A stretch of DNA of 64,000 nucleotides, from the NCBI GenBank assembly GCA_038501625.1, contig JAZAYU010000695.1, positions 115,681 to 179,680 on the forward strand, given 5' to 3'. The notes under the pieces are model-generated. The model did no database searches. It was given only the letters and a program-made list of their open reading frames with translations, and was not told the origin of the DNA. Source of the stretch: Corbicula japonica (Eukaryota; Mollusca; Bivalvia; Venerida; Cyrenidae). Below are positions 1 through 11,788 of this stretch, piece by piece. The stretch's first letter is position 1, and the number at the start of each line of letters is the position of its first letter. The position numbers were made by a program, and so were the translations under genes.

Positions 1-904
1 ATATGACGGGCATATTTTGTGTCAGTTTGGCACTCTTGTTTAAAATATTTACTACAAATTTTAATTTCAATTAGATTTTGGCTAGCAGCCAAAATATCAA
101 ACAGTGTCCGGGGGTTAATATTTTCATTGAGAATTAGCGCGGGAAATGTGATTGACAGAACATTGCTCATTGGTAATTACGCATTCAGGTTGCTTGACTA
201 TAAGCCACACCTTCTGTTAATGTTTCAACATCTCCAAGGGGAATGAAACCACAGCGACAAAAATTGATTGACAGCTTAATCAATTTTGAAGTACAAATAC
301 AGCGTCTTTTGATATGACCGGCATTTCTAACAGTCATCGCATGACAAAAAACATGGTCAGTGCCTTGTGAAGTGCTGCAGTGCAACAGGTGTTTATGGAT
401 GTTGCTCGCTGGGTCAACATCTAATTGAAACTGAATTTTGTAGTAGTCATTGTTGTGCATATGTCCCAGTTTTCTCAGTCACAGTCTTGTATATTAATGC
501 ATACATGTACATGTACAGTCATGTTTCCTTAACACATAGTAGTTGCCTAACCTGACTACTACCGGTAATAAACAGATTGGTTAAAATAATCAAAATTGTA
601 TGTCAGTGTTTTAAATACCAAAGGTTCACACAAATAATATTACTATGCTTATTTAAAAAAAGTGTAGAAGAATCTATGGACTAATATTCAATCGTAATAA
701 AGCATGAAATCACTAAATACACATACATGTAAAGTCCTGTTTAAAAGTGTCTTAAATGCTGGGTGTTGGAAAAGTTTATACAATTCAATAATTGATGATT
801 TATAAGAAAAAAGAAGAAAGATCAATAAGTTGTTATTAAATAAAGCATTAAATGGTATATTTTGACTAATATCCTAACAAATTGGTTAAATATTTGTTTC
901 TTAT
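1..904. other. no gene recognised; 3' flank of TRIM-like gene 1
   Basis: No open frame here resembles a family I know. The stretch from about 590 to 900 is alignable by eye with the sequence downstream of the second TRIM-like gene (about 14220-14660), so it belongs to the duplicated block. An AATAAA on the minus strand overlaps the stop codon of gene 1 near 902-909 and could serve for polyadenylation. Confidence 0.5.
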
Positions 905-3142
905 TTATTTACCATTGACATCATGTACTTCAATTTCATTTGTATTAAACCCTACAATGAGTTTGGTGTTATCCTTATTACAGCACACAGCCTTGCATGG
1001 TTTATCAGTTTTAAGGACCTCACAGAGCAGTTTACCATCAAGACTGAACTGTAACACATTCTGAGAGACAGTGCCACATAAAAGAATACTGTCATTGTTA
1101 TACAGACCAATATCATAGGCTCCTTTAAGTTCTGGACCGTTAAACCTTCCAACAGTCTGACCTGTTCTGTCCAGAATTGTCAAACCATTATTATAATAAC
1201 TAGCAACAAAGATCTTAGTGTGGTCACTGCTGACAGCAATATAATGGTTATAGTAAGAAAGATCAATGCTGAACTGCTGCAGTATCTGTCCTGACATTGA
1301 GTACACATACAGTGATGTTAACCCTACAGTCACAAATAACTTCCCATCAGCATAGGCTAAACCATTGCAGTATGACTCAGTGCTTATCTGTCTGGTCTTC
1401 TGCAGTGTTCTTCCTATAGAAACAAACTGTATTAGGTTACTGATGACACAGGATACAGCCACTTCCTGGTCAGTGATGACACACACTTGCCATGGAAAGC
1501 TAGGTACATCACAGTAGTCTGTGACAGCATATGATGCACCACCCAGACGTTTAAGCCTACTGTTTGAGAAGTCACTCAGGATAATGGTCCCATCAGGAAG
1601 TGTACATCCACTGACAATATTACATGTCTTCTTATCAGATTTCACTCTAAATGTGCATCTGTTGTTGCCTCTGGTCTGCAGTAAGGTAGGCCAAGACTGT
1701 CTTTCATAGGATTGTTGTCTGGTTTGAGTCTTGGGTACTTGTTGTAAGGAAACCTGTGTTCTAGGATTGGACTGACTGTCAAAAGAGTTCTGGCTGGTTT
1801 GAGTCTTGGTTAATTGTTGTAAGGAATCTGGTGCTGCATTAGGCTTTGATTGGAGTGTTTCTGTTAGACTGATGTCTCCTAGAGCTTGTATCTCTGTCAG
1901 GATAGACTGAAGCTTTTGATGAGGCGTGAATGATATTTCTGTGGAAGAAACTTGACTTTTGGTTGTGTTGACTTTCTCTTGAGCGAGGGAAGCAACCTCA
2001 TTGGCTGTCTTGATACTGACAAACATCTGAGACGTGTTGCCTCCGGCTGTCTTCAGACTGTTATGTGCAGACTGGATGTTGCTTGCTGAAGCTTGGAGTT
2101 CTCTTAGAGCATCTTCTAACTTATCTGCCAAGGACTGGAATCTCAGCTCTAGCTCTTTCATAGTGTGCCTTTCAAGTTCATCCAGACGCTTGTTAATCTC
2201 GATTCGGAATTTCTGTATCTTCTTCAGTGACTTCTCCTTTCTGCTTTTGAGTTTTTCCTTTTCTTTGATAAATTCTTTCTGTAGTTCATCAAGGCTGTTG
2301 GCTATGGTATCTAACTGTACTGTTATCTGATTTGGATTGACAACTATGTTGTGGTTCTTGATATAGTCAGGCACATAGTGTTTTTCTTTACAATCACTGA
2401 AGTAAAAATAATAATGGTAATACATTCACAGTTACAAGAATTACATAAAATCAAAGTTAATTTTTTTAGGATTCAGCAAAAAATAAAAACAATATGCAAA
2501 AAGAACAACAGCAACAACAGTTACCCTAAAGTTCTTTAAACTGAGATTAAAGAAGATTTCAAACTTACTAATGGTCAGTTATTGGACAGTGCAGGGTTTC
2601 CACACTGACCTTAAACGATAGAGATGTCCTTAAAATTTTAAAAATCTGCTCTAGCCATGAAAAGTCAGTATTCACAAAAATGTTTCAAAAGTCCTCAGGT
2701 TCCCCAAATATTGGTATAACATTCTTTCACACGGATTGGTATTTTTCTTGTGCATAAAAAGGTCTACCTATTCATAATAAGTATATTGTAAAAAATCTCA
2801 CCTGTGCTTGACAATCATGCAGGTGGCACATCCAACAGAGTCATGTTGCCTGCAGAACATGTCTACAGGCTTGTGGCCATGTACTGTACATCTGTCGGTG
2901 GGTACTGCTGGAAAATGAACATGCGATGAAGGCTTGAACTGCGCCTTGTCTAAAATCTTGTGATTCTTCAAAACACGAACAGTATCATGAACTTTGACAC
3001 AAGTAGAACAATAATAATCGTGACAGTCAGCACAGAATTTGACTGCCTCAGTGTTCTTGTTTTGATCTTTGCATGTTGAGCACAGAAAGTCGAGTGTTTC
3101 CTCAGTGCCTCTTTCTAAATCACTCACTCCTCCGGTCGCCAT
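905..3142 (-). CDS. RING-less TRIM-like protein with two B-boxes, coiled coil and NHL-like propeller (gene 1)
   Basis: Two exons, 3142-2802 and 2396-905, give 610 residues. The donor is GTGAGA, the acceptor ends TTACTTCAG, and the split codon makes Ser114. The protein starts directly with a B-box1-like zinc site (C21-x2-C24, C37-x2-C40, C45-x2-C48, H52, H61). A B-box2 follows (C85, H88, C97, H100, C105, C108, H113, H120). Residues ~125-270 are Lys/Glu/Leu-rich with coiled-coil heptads. A Gln/Ser/Thr linker comes next, then ~280 residues of repeating beta-strand pattern (for example SCTLPDGTIILSDF) typical of NHL propellers in the TRIM2/3/56 group. No RING domain is present, so E3 ligase activity cannot be assumed. 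Members of this expanded mollusc group are usually thought to act in signalling or innate immunity; that role is inference. The start is the only ATG before the first B-box. A near-identical paralogue lies at 14667-17079. Confidence 0.85.
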
Positions 3143-3398
3143 ATTGGCAAGATTTATACAACAGGTTCTACAGTTTAATCACAGTTCACATACTGTTACA
3201 CAGTCCAGACTAAAATTTTAATGATTTAGCAAAAAATAATATATGTTCTTCCACTTTTTAATAACTAAATATATGCATCTTTTGTTAATGTCAAGCTTGA
3301 AATGGTTTAAGTTTTATCTATTTAGCTGTTTGTACCTTGTCACAGATGATTGTTGAGGGGCTGATAAAATTGATACATATACTCATGTAGATAATCAA

Positions 3399-3432
3399 TA
3401 TCCTAGATATCATTTTACCAGCTTAAACCAGA
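3399..3432 (+). repeat. left copy of 34-bp direct repeat bounding a 7.3-kb insert
   Basis: The 34 bases from 3399 to 3432 (beginning TATCCTAGATATC, ending TTAAACCAGA) recur exactly at 10711-10744. Sequence left of this copy and right of the other together match the continuous upstream flank of TRIM-like gene 2 (about 17300-17390), which lacks the insert. That makes this a target-site duplication or repair duplication. 34 bp is much longer than most transposons produce. Confidence 0.8.
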
Positions 3433-3792
3433 AGAAGGAGCCCAGACCGGCTTGACTTCGCTTTATTTCCATAGAAAAGCGAAGTTCACTTCGCCCTCGA
3501 TTTCCTGTTGAATTTGCCTTAGGGAATAATCAAACACCTGCAAAAAATCCCCAATGCTCATTTACTCAATTATAAACATTGACAAACACGTGCCGTAAAC
3601 AAATTCGGCCTGATTACCTAATCAGTCTTCACAAAATGAGATTTTATTGGATGGTGTATACAGAACAAACCAATAAAATCGCTCGTTAGTCTTCAGCATT
3701 TTCTTATTGTACATGACATAAGCGATAATGATGTAAGTTACCCGGATGTTGAAAATGACAGCTTGTTAATTTGACAGTTAATTGCGAGTTTT
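3433..3792. mobile_element. left end of the outer 7.3-kb insert
   Basis: This is unique-looking sequence between the 34-bp repeat and the Mutator-like element. A small hairpin (CTTCGCTTT...AAAAGCGAAG) lies near 3466-3486. The outer insert's right end (9956-10710) also carries a hairpin (ACTTCTCCCT...AGGGAGAAGT near 10650-10680). No coding capacity was seen, and the class of the outer insert is unknown. Confidence 0.4.
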
Positions 3793-3796
3793 CACA

Positions 3797-4786
3797 GGTG
3801 CTTGGAAGACGGACCCCGTATTCTCCAAACAGGCCGCCCACCCACCCCACCCCCCACCCCCCCCCAAAAAAAAATAAATAGGGTCTACATGGGGTCTATA
3901 CTACATAAACTCATCTTTTTTGTTTTGTTTTGATAAATCGGGATCGATATCAGTCTATCCACACCGAATTTACTATCAAATACCAAGTTCTCTGAAAATT
4001 CGTGTTCCGACTATATAAGAGTGTATAAGGTTATTAACCCCGATCCTATTTTGTCAAGCCAAAATGTAAACACAGTTTTTTTAAAAATCAGCATCGAAAC
4101 AAATATTGCACTAACCTTAACAAATCTGGTATCCTTTGAAAAGTCATCTTCTCTTCTGTTGAATTCCGCCGAATACTGGCTAGGAAATTTAGAACATAAC
4201 ATCCATTTTTTCATTTTTCCGATGCCATACTAAAAATTATCGCCTCGGGACAAAGTTTGGTTACAAAGAATGATATGCGTGAATTCTGATTGGACGCACA
4301 GGTGCTTGGAAGACGGACCCCGTATTCTCCAAACAGGCCGCCCACCCCCCCCCCCAAAAAAAAATAGGGTCTACATGGGGTCTATACTACATAAACTCAT
4401 CTTTTTTGTTTTGTTTTGATAAATCGGGATCGATATCAGTCTATCCACACCGAATTTACTATCAAATACCAAGTTCTCTGAAAATTCGTGTTCCGACTAT
4501 ATAAGAGTGTATAAGGTTATTAACCCCGATCCTATTTTGTCAAGCCAAAATGTAAACACAGTTTTTTAAATATCAGCATCGAAACAAATATTGCACTAAC
4601 CTTAACAAATCTGGTATCCTTTGAAAAGTCATCTTCTCTTCTGTTGAATTCCGCCGACCACTGGCTAGGAAATTTAGAACATAACATCCATTTTTTCATT
4701 TTTCCGATGCCATACTAAAAATTATCGCCTCGGGACAAAGTTTGGTTACAAAGAATGATATGCGTGAATTCTGATTGGACGCACAG
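3797..4786 (+). repeat. two tandem ~0.5-kb units of the Mutator-like element
   Basis: Units start at 3797 and 4302, each with AGGTGCTTGGAAGACGGACC, and differ mainly in the length of a C/A homopolymer-rich stretch (near 3840-3876 and 4338-4363). A third unit starts at 4787, breaks off at 4909 and resumes at 9384. The unit holds several short open frames, but none resembles a protein I know. Confidence 0.8.
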
Positions 4787-4909
4787 GTGCTTGGAAGACG
4801 GACCCCGTATTCTCCAAACAGGCCGCCCACCCCCCACCCCCCAAAAAAAAATAGGGTCTACATGGGGTCTATACTACATAAACTCATCTTTTTTATTTTG
4901 TTTTGATAA

Positions 4910-5522
4910 TGTAACGTAGTGGTTAATCTTACAAAGGTCTTAGGGTGTAATAAGACGAACACTGGTCACGTTCCAAAATTACTTTATATGTAGATCAGCT
5001 TTTAACAGTTTATCTATTACTTCTAAATCATAAACAGTTCTTTCTCGTAAGTATAAATATTCCTAGTAAATTTCTAAGTGTCATAAGTTTCTTATATTCA
5101 AAGTTTAAGAATTTAGCCACGAGACTAACATAAAAGGCATTATGTGGCTCATTCCGGCCATACGGCCGTTCTCTCTCTACCCCAAATATACAGAACAATA
5201 TCTCTGGCTTTTATGCAATACACTAGACTCTTCATGCAGACTGATCACTGTTTCGAGATGACAATTTGACATGAAGAATATATAAAATACAGTAACAGTT
5301 ATATAACGTCTTGCTTAATCATAGCAAGACCGAGTCCAATGTAATTAAAAGATACAGGTGAAGACATGAAATGACCTGTGGCTAAAATACCTACAAGATT
5401 TTTGATGTTATCCAGAAAAGGATATTTGTCTGAAAATGACACTAAATAAATATTTTGAAATGTAATTGTTTAACACCTAAAATGTTTGTAAATTATTATC
5501 ATAATTTTCCTATTACATTACA
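4910..5522 (-). repeat. 3' LTR (minus-strand element)
   Basis: 613 bp, TG...CA termini. I found no difference from 8771-9383 when reading the two side by side, which suggests recent insertion. Confidence 0.85.
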
Positions 5523-5539
5523 AATCCCTTCCTTTCTTT
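5523..5539 (-). other. polypurine tract
   Basis: On the minus strand the 17 bases AAAGAAAGGAAGGGATT abut the TG of the 3' LTR. This is the expected place and composition for the plus-strand DNA primer of an LTR element. Confidence 0.7.
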
Positions 5540-8500
5540 ACAAAAACCAAAAAAAAAAGATATAGAGTTGTATTAGATAACAGATTACAGCCAGCAGTAT
5601 CAGTGTTGAATAAGAATTCACCAGTCAGAAGAAAATATTAATTTTCAAATAACATTTTTGAGTTATTATTTTTAGACCGAAATAATGTATTTCCGTTTCA
5701 GTGTAATATAAATGTTTCATTACGATAAAGATACTACTGCCTGCAAGAAGCATTCACATATTATTAATATAAATTGTTATTTTTGTGCGTGTACAGGAAA
5801 CCCTAATATTAAATACTAGTATAAAAGTTAAAACACGGAAAGTCACTAATATCACGGTGGAATATGTAAATCACATCTTTATAATGACAAAACACTTCTG
5901 CAAACATTTGTACATGTTGATTTCTTTTCCGTGATCTCCTCCGTGTGTCATTTGGGTTTCCTTTTCTTGCATGAGTATCATTCAAAAACGCATATACATT
6001 CTGTAAATAGAAAGAAAATGTAGAGCACCAGTATATAACAAAATATTGTTATCATACATTTACAAATTGTACATATTTTTAGGAAAAAGCTCATTTTTCC
6101 AATTTCCTTCATATTTTACCGAAAGCAAACTGAACTGAGTGGTTAACATGTTCAAAACATTGTAATTGTCTACATAATTAATCATAGAAACATTCTATGC
6201 GTTTTAAAGATGAAAATACTCAAGGCATTCGACTTATGGCGTTTGGCTTGAAAAGTTATTGTTAGTTGTTCGACCATTCTATGCATAATTTCAACAATAA
6301 TAAACAGTGATGAAAATCATAATTACTACGAATGATAATATCAATAATTATGGAACGATACGACTTATGATAGTACTGCATCCTCATCGCACTGCATGCC
6401 AAGTTAATCTCAGGATTCTTCAGCACTATCGTTCGTCATGCCCACCATAGAAAGCGTCACCGAGTTGAAGTCGTTTCTTATTCCATCAGCGCCTCACTGG
6501 GGATAGGTCGTGAAACCTTGCTTGAGTGAAAACATCATCTCGTCGTCGTCTGATCGTTGTGAATAGTTGTAAAGATGAATTTCTGATCACTTGCCTTGTT
6601 ACACTTCTTGAGATGTTGGCGAATAACCTCAAGATAATGTCAGTTGGAAATATCCACACTATAAAGAAAAAGCTGCAAAATCCGTCCTTGTAAATATTAT
6701 ATGAAATGTCCAATATATGTTAATTGTCCAGACGGTAATTCCATTCTCTGCTTAACCCACCGGGTAAAAGAATAGACTCGGTCTCTGAAGCATACCGCCG
6801 GGAGAGCTATATGACTAAGCCGTAACACCATGCTGTGTGGTTTGTTCCTAGCCAATTAAACCCGCTTCCGCACAATGACACATTTCACTGGCATCAATAA
6901 CCCCATTTAATAAATCCCCAATTAATAATTAAATTTTCAATAATCCTTATTAATGTTATGTATGCATTAAAATCTGCCCAATGAACTCGTGCCGCAAAAT
7001 GAAAATATGTAAATATTTAACTATTTATGTGTAATAAAAACAAAATTTTTAGAAAAAAGCCAAAACCCAACACTCCGAATTCACGGTACATGAAATAATG
7101 AAAAATCATTTTAAAAGAAAGAGTACATACTTATATTGACAAGCATACTTCATCAGACATACCGCTCAGACAGAAAAAATACCTTAAATGACACGTGCAT
7201 ATGGACGCACACCTTTAAGATAAACAACATCGATTAATCGCATTTCAAAAACATTATTTCAAAATATGTGCATACAAGCACACAACGATTTAAATCGATG
7301 ACAGTGATATACAATCGCGAAACGTGCTGAGACCGCAAAACTTAATTACAAGTCACGTGACAATTATTCTCAAAAATTGTCGACATCGTTAGCGCACTTG
7401 CGCCCAATGCTTAAAGTAACGTACACATTAATGTGTGTAAGCCCAAAATGTAGGAAGCCACATCCGTACATTTTTAAACAAAAGGCTTACCGCTAATCGA
7501 TTCAGCAACAAAGCTGCACACGTTAAACTTAAGTCAATCAATGCTATCGCGCATTTTCACGGTTTACATCAGTATACTACATTACTGAAACGCGAACAAA
7601 GACATAAACATAGACATAGCCAAAGGCATGATCATAGCCATAGGCTTAAACAGAGTCATAAACATCGACTTCCGGTACTCTCGGAATCAACTAAAATTCA
7701 TCGCGTCATAATCGCGGATAACAACAGCGTTTTACTGTTTTCTTCTCAAATATATACATATATACATATCCGATACGCTCGGAATAAAACTTATAACAAA
7801 GATTGAGCGGTCTCAACGCTTGCAACGCGACAGTTACATCACATAATCTAGTAATAATACCTTGTACCAGAGAAAAAACCTATCATTCATGTACAACACT
7901 CATACAAAAATATGTTTAATACTTTTCCTTTTTTTTAAGCTGACATTTAATATCAAAAATAGTCTTTTTAATTTCTTTTTTCTAGTAATTTTCTATTTTT
8001 TTAAATATTTGTTTTTGCATTTTTCTGTTGTTTTTTTTTAGCTGGTAGTTAAACTATACAACCAGTGTTTTGGAATATTTATATTACTTAATGACATCAA
8101 AAAGTTGTCTTCTTATCTCCTTTAAAAACAACTAAGCAGTTAATGCCAAAATTATACCTACAACCGTTGCTGTTACAAAAATATTTTCCTATCATTTTTG
8201 AAAAATATTGGAAATTACAACAAAAAAATATGTGTGCAAGAAAAATTTTAGATTGTTAAATTTCACTTTAACTAATGTAGCACGTAAACTTGTCATTTTT
8301 TAACGTTTTTAAGCAAAAATTTGTTTTTAGCAGGTAAAGTTTTCACTTTAATTTTTGGATTTTTTTTTTATTAAGTGAAGAACAAATAGAGCCTAAATTA
8401 TTTTCTGAGCTAACAGTTAAATTTTCAAAAATTACTAACCAAGAATTCGTCACCTTGACTAACATTTTTGATCTCCAAAAATGAAAAATCTACAATCCAA

Positions 8501-8739
8501 AAATAACCCCCTTCCCCAGTAATATCTTTAAAAGAAAAGCCTACATTTTTAAATTTTAATACCAGTTCCGTGTATCATGATGGGATTAAGATTTTATTAG
8601 CAAATGGAACTAACCTGTAAGCCTCCATTCTGACTTCTGTGATATTCTGGTTTACTGGCGTGACGTAAGGTGGATTCTTCTGCGCTGTGTCGTATAGTAG
8701 TTTTCCTCCTCGTTATGCCGCGACGACCACTAGAAGTAA
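5540..8739. mobile_element. non-coding interior of the LTR element
   Basis: About 3.2 kb, strongly AT-rich. It includes a run of degenerate CATAGCC/CATAAAC-type words near 7600-7670 and T-rich tracts near 7930-8040. No frame longer than ~75 codons was seen, and none is recognisable as a retroviral-type protein. Confidence 0.7.
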
Positions 8740-8759
8740 GATCCTGGCACTGGGCGCCA
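8740..8759 (-). other. tRNA primer-binding site of the LTR element
   Basis: On the minus strand the site reads TGGCGCCCAGTGCCAGGATC, 11 bases inside the 5' LTR. It starts with TGG, the complement of a tRNA CCA tail. The tRNA was not identified. Confidence 0.65.
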
Positions 8760-8770
8760 CAAAAAGACCT

Positions 8771-9383
8771 TGTAACGTAGTGGTTAATCTTACAAAGGTC
8801 TTAGGGTGTAATAAGACGAACACTGGTCACGTTCCAAAATTACTTTATATGTAGATCAGCTTTTAACAGTTTATCTATTACTTCTAAATCATAAACAGTT
8901 CTTTCTCGTAAGTATAAATATTCCTAGTAAATTTCTAAGTGTCATAAGTTTCTTATATTCAAAGTTTAAGAATTTAGCCACGAGACTAACATAAAAGGCA
9001 TTATGTGGCTCATTCCGGCCATACGGCCGTTCTCTCTCTACCCCAAATATACAGAACAATATCTCTGGCTTTTATGCAATACACTAGACTCTTCATGCAG
9101 ACTGATCACTGTTTCGAGATGACAATTTGACATGAAGAATATATAAAATACAGTAACAGTTATATAACGTCTTGCTTAATCATAGCAAGACCGAGTCCAA
9201 TGTAATTAAAAGATACAGGTGAAGACATGAAATGACCTGTGGCTAAAATACCTACAAGATTTTTGATGTTATCCAGAAAAGGATATTTGTCTGAAAATGA
9301 CACTAAATAAATATTTTGAAATGTAATTGTTTAACACCTAAAATGTTTGTAAATTATTATCATAATTTTCCTATTACATTACA
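8771..9383 (-). repeat. 5' LTR (minus-strand element)
   Basis: 613-bp partner of 4910-5522, with the same TG...CA ends, followed by the ATAA target duplication at 9384-9387. Confidence 0.85.
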
Positions 9384-9955
9384 ATAAATCGGGATCGATA
9401 TCAGTCTATCCACGCCGAATTTACTATCAAATACCAAGTTATCTGAAAATTCGTGTTCCGACTATATAAGAGTGTATAAGGTTATTAACCCCGATCCTAT
9501 TTTGTCAAGCCAAAATGTAAACACAGTTTTTTAAATATCAGCATCGAAACAAATATTGCACTAACCTTAACAAATCTGGTATCCTTTGAAAAGTCATCTT
9601 CTCCTCTGTTGAATTCCGCCGACCACTGGCTAGAAAATTTAGAACATAACATCCATTTTTTCATTTTTCCGATGCCATACTAAAAATTATCGCCTCGGGA
9701 CAGAGTTTGGTTACAATGCAGGTATATGAGTGAATTTTGATTGGACGAGCGATAATGAAGTAGTAATTTTGATTGGACGAGTATTTAAAAATTTGATTGA
9801 ACCGCTGCAAGAATATGTGACGCATTAGACTGCGGCTCGCTCGTCCAATCAGAATTCACGCATATCATTCTTTGTAACCAAACTTGGTCCCGAGGCGATA
9901 AGGCGGCCTGTTTGGAGAATACGGGGTCCGTCTTCCAAGCACCTGTGCGAGTTTT

Positions 9956-10710
9956 ATGGCACTTTGAAAACCTGTACGAGGTGATAATTGGATTAAGATG
10001 ATTGTCTATGATCAGACTGGGAGAAATAAATAATGCAATGGACCTTTTGTGTGATTTGTTTGCTGACTCGATACTCGATTGAAGAAGACATCTCCAGATG
10101 ATGTCAGCTAGTAAAATAATTGCAGAAAGGTGAGTATTGATTTTTACGAGAAAATATGACTAAATAATCACACAGGAGATGTTTCAATTATAAAAACCTT
10201 ATAATTCCCCTAAAACACCAGAATACTTTCAGGAAAAATGACAGACTGAATTTCCATTTGTGAATTATGATGCTAAAATAAAATAAATGAATTGTGATTT
10301 GTGTCTGATAGTCAGGCCTCCAATATATTTACAACTGGTATTTTTTTTATTTCGTAGAACATAAGACCTCTGTTGAGGATGCAAGTTCCAGCAACAGATG
10401 CAGACTGCTAGACAAGTTTCAGTGGGAAAAGGTGGGGTTGCTGTCCAAAGTGCCAAGGCAAATTTACATTTTCTGCCACAGGAATACCTTGCCATATTTA
10501 TTATTGTCATTTTTTGCAGAATAAAATAGATTAAATAATCAGTATTGTTGTTTTATAATATGTATGGGTGTATAATAGAAAATAAGAGCTATTTGGTTAA
10601 AACCCAACCGACCGCGTTGGTCACTTCTCCCTGTTTCTGAAAACTTCTCCCTAAATTTCCAGGAGGGAGAAGTCACTTCTCCCTAAAATTTTCTCCTAGC
10701 TTTATCCCTG
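9956..10710. mobile_element. right end of the outer 7.3-kb insert
   Basis: Sequence between the Mutator-like element and the right 34-bp repeat. The last 110 bp contain three CTTCTCCCT words and one inverted copy (GGAGGGAGAAG) that can fold into a hairpin. An 81-codon minus-strand frame at 10265-10510 resembles nothing I recognise. Confidence 0.4.
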
Positions 10711-10744
10711 TATCCTAGATATCATTTTACCAGCTTAAACCAGA
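10711..10744 (+). repeat. right copy of the 34-bp direct repeat
   Basis: Exact repeat of 3399-3432. Downstream sequence (GATATTGAGTACAC near 10756) continues the homology to the upstream flank of TRIM-like gene 2. Confidence 0.8.
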
Positions 10745-10794
10745 TGTTTTGGTAAGATATTGAGTACACTTGTTGTATATACAAACAACCTGTC

Positions 10795-10965
10795 TTTTAG
10801 CAGCCACCCAAGGGAGTGACAAAAAGTGGCTGCTGAAGACTGGTGGCTGGCAAAGACAGTAAAAAATTTGAACAAAATGTCAGTTTAGGACATAATTCAA
10901 ACTGGCTGTTTAAGACGGGTGGTTGCTATTCGCAGGTGGCTGCTAAGGCAGGTTTCACTGTACAT
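10795..10965. mobile_element. Tc1/mariner-type MITE
   Basis: Imperfect terminal inverted repeats: left CTGTCTTTTAGCAGCCACC, right GGTGGCTGCTAAGGCAGGTTTCACTG, followed by TA. A relative with the same plan is at 18886-19052. Confidence 0.6.
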
Positions 10966-11788
10966 TAAATTTTTACTAAGAGTGTTTGCATATGAAAAAA
11001 AAACATATTAAATTGAATAATGTCTGTGAATTAAAACAATTGTTACATTAATATTGAATATTCCTCAGTTTCAATGAATACCAATTACTGGTAAAGGTTA
11101 GTAATGATTGTAGGTTGTATTTAACCTCTTAAATATGTGCCCTTTTGTATTTAATTTACTTACTAGAACTTGGGTTTTAGGCTGATTGTGGGAATTGAAA
11201 ACCGGAGTAAAGTTCAACAAACCATGCATTATGCTGTTACTGAATGTAATGAAATACTGTTTTAACCAGTGTGAATTCAGAGTATTAACATCCATGCAGT
11301 CTATTTAGTATCTCCAGTGTTCACTTTAAGATATATTACGTATTTCTGACTAAAAAGCAATAGTGTAGATCCTGATTGGATGACACAGATGTCAAGGCTA
11401 ATATGGATCTACAGTGTTAGCAAACGTGAAATGTAAAAGATGTACATGTTGAGTAATGAGTCAAGAATTGTATAAAACTGCACATATAAAGGCTTATTAA
11501 TACAGTCATTCTATCAAGCAGGCCCAATTCATCTAGTAGTGGTTGGATCAAACGGTTGTTCAGCACGAAGTTGAATCCTCAGTGAAAAGACTGAATCCAT
11601 AATTTTGAAATGAATAACTATTAATGACCCTTGTAAAAACAAAAGAATGTAGTGACCAACACACTTCTTTACCTCTTATCTGTTAAAAATCAATTTGGAT
11701 ACACAGTCACCTAATTCCAGTAGGTTTCTTAATTGTTAATAATTCACTTAATATTCACAAGGTATAACATAGTCTAAATTTAGTTAAG
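10966..11788. other. duplicated upstream flank of TRIM-like gene 1
   Basis: Blocks near 11040-11120 and 11505-11600 (for example CTAGTAGTGGTTGGATCAAA) are recognisable, diverged, near 17450-17530 and 17900-17990 upstream of gene 2. A degenerate AGTGTAGATCCTGAT...GGATCTACAGTG palindrome lies at ~11362-11416. No gene was seen. Confidence 0.5.

Larger units (their letters stand above)
4910..9383 (-). mobile_element. non-autonomous LTR retrotransposon (LARD-like), minus orientation
   Basis: Two 613-bp direct repeats (4910-5522, 8771-9383) begin TGTAACG and end ATTACA, and are flanked by a 4-bp duplication ATAA (4906-4909, 9384-9387). Removing the element restores the sequence TTTTGATAAATCGGG seen in the neighbouring Mutator-like units. 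The element lies on the minus strand: a primer-binding-like site (TGGCGCCCAGTGCC) sits just inside the 8771 LTR and a polypurine tract just inside the 5522 LTR. The 3.25-kb interior has no gag or pol frame, so it would depend on another element's proteins. The PBS beginning TGGCGCCC recalls Gypsy-type elements; this is inference. Confidence 0.85.
3793..9946. mobile_element. non-autonomous Mutator-like (MULE-type) element with tandem internal units, interrupted by an LTR retrotransposon
   Basis: The left end reads CACAGGTGCTTGGAAGACGG and the right end is its inverted complement (CCGTCTTCCAAGCACCTGT, ending 9946). The outermost ~46 bp form a terminal inverted repeat. The flanks carry the direct repeat GCGAGTTTT at 3784-3792 and 9947-9955. 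A 9-bp target duplication is characteristic of Mutator-like transposons. Inside are two full units of about 505 and 485 bp (3797, 4302) and a third (from 4787) split by the LTR element. Each unit begins with the terminal sequence itself. The right end (about 9713-9900) folds back on the end of the third unit. No transposase was seen. Confidence 0.65.

Noticed and set aside
185..460. 91-codon minus frame at the window start
   Set aside because: No recognisable domain and no splice partner.
11098..11295. 65-codon minus frame and similar short frames across 10.2-13 kb
   Set aside because: Length expected by chance in AT-rich DNA. Part lies in flank duplicated non-coding sequence that is not conserved as a frame upstream of gene 2.
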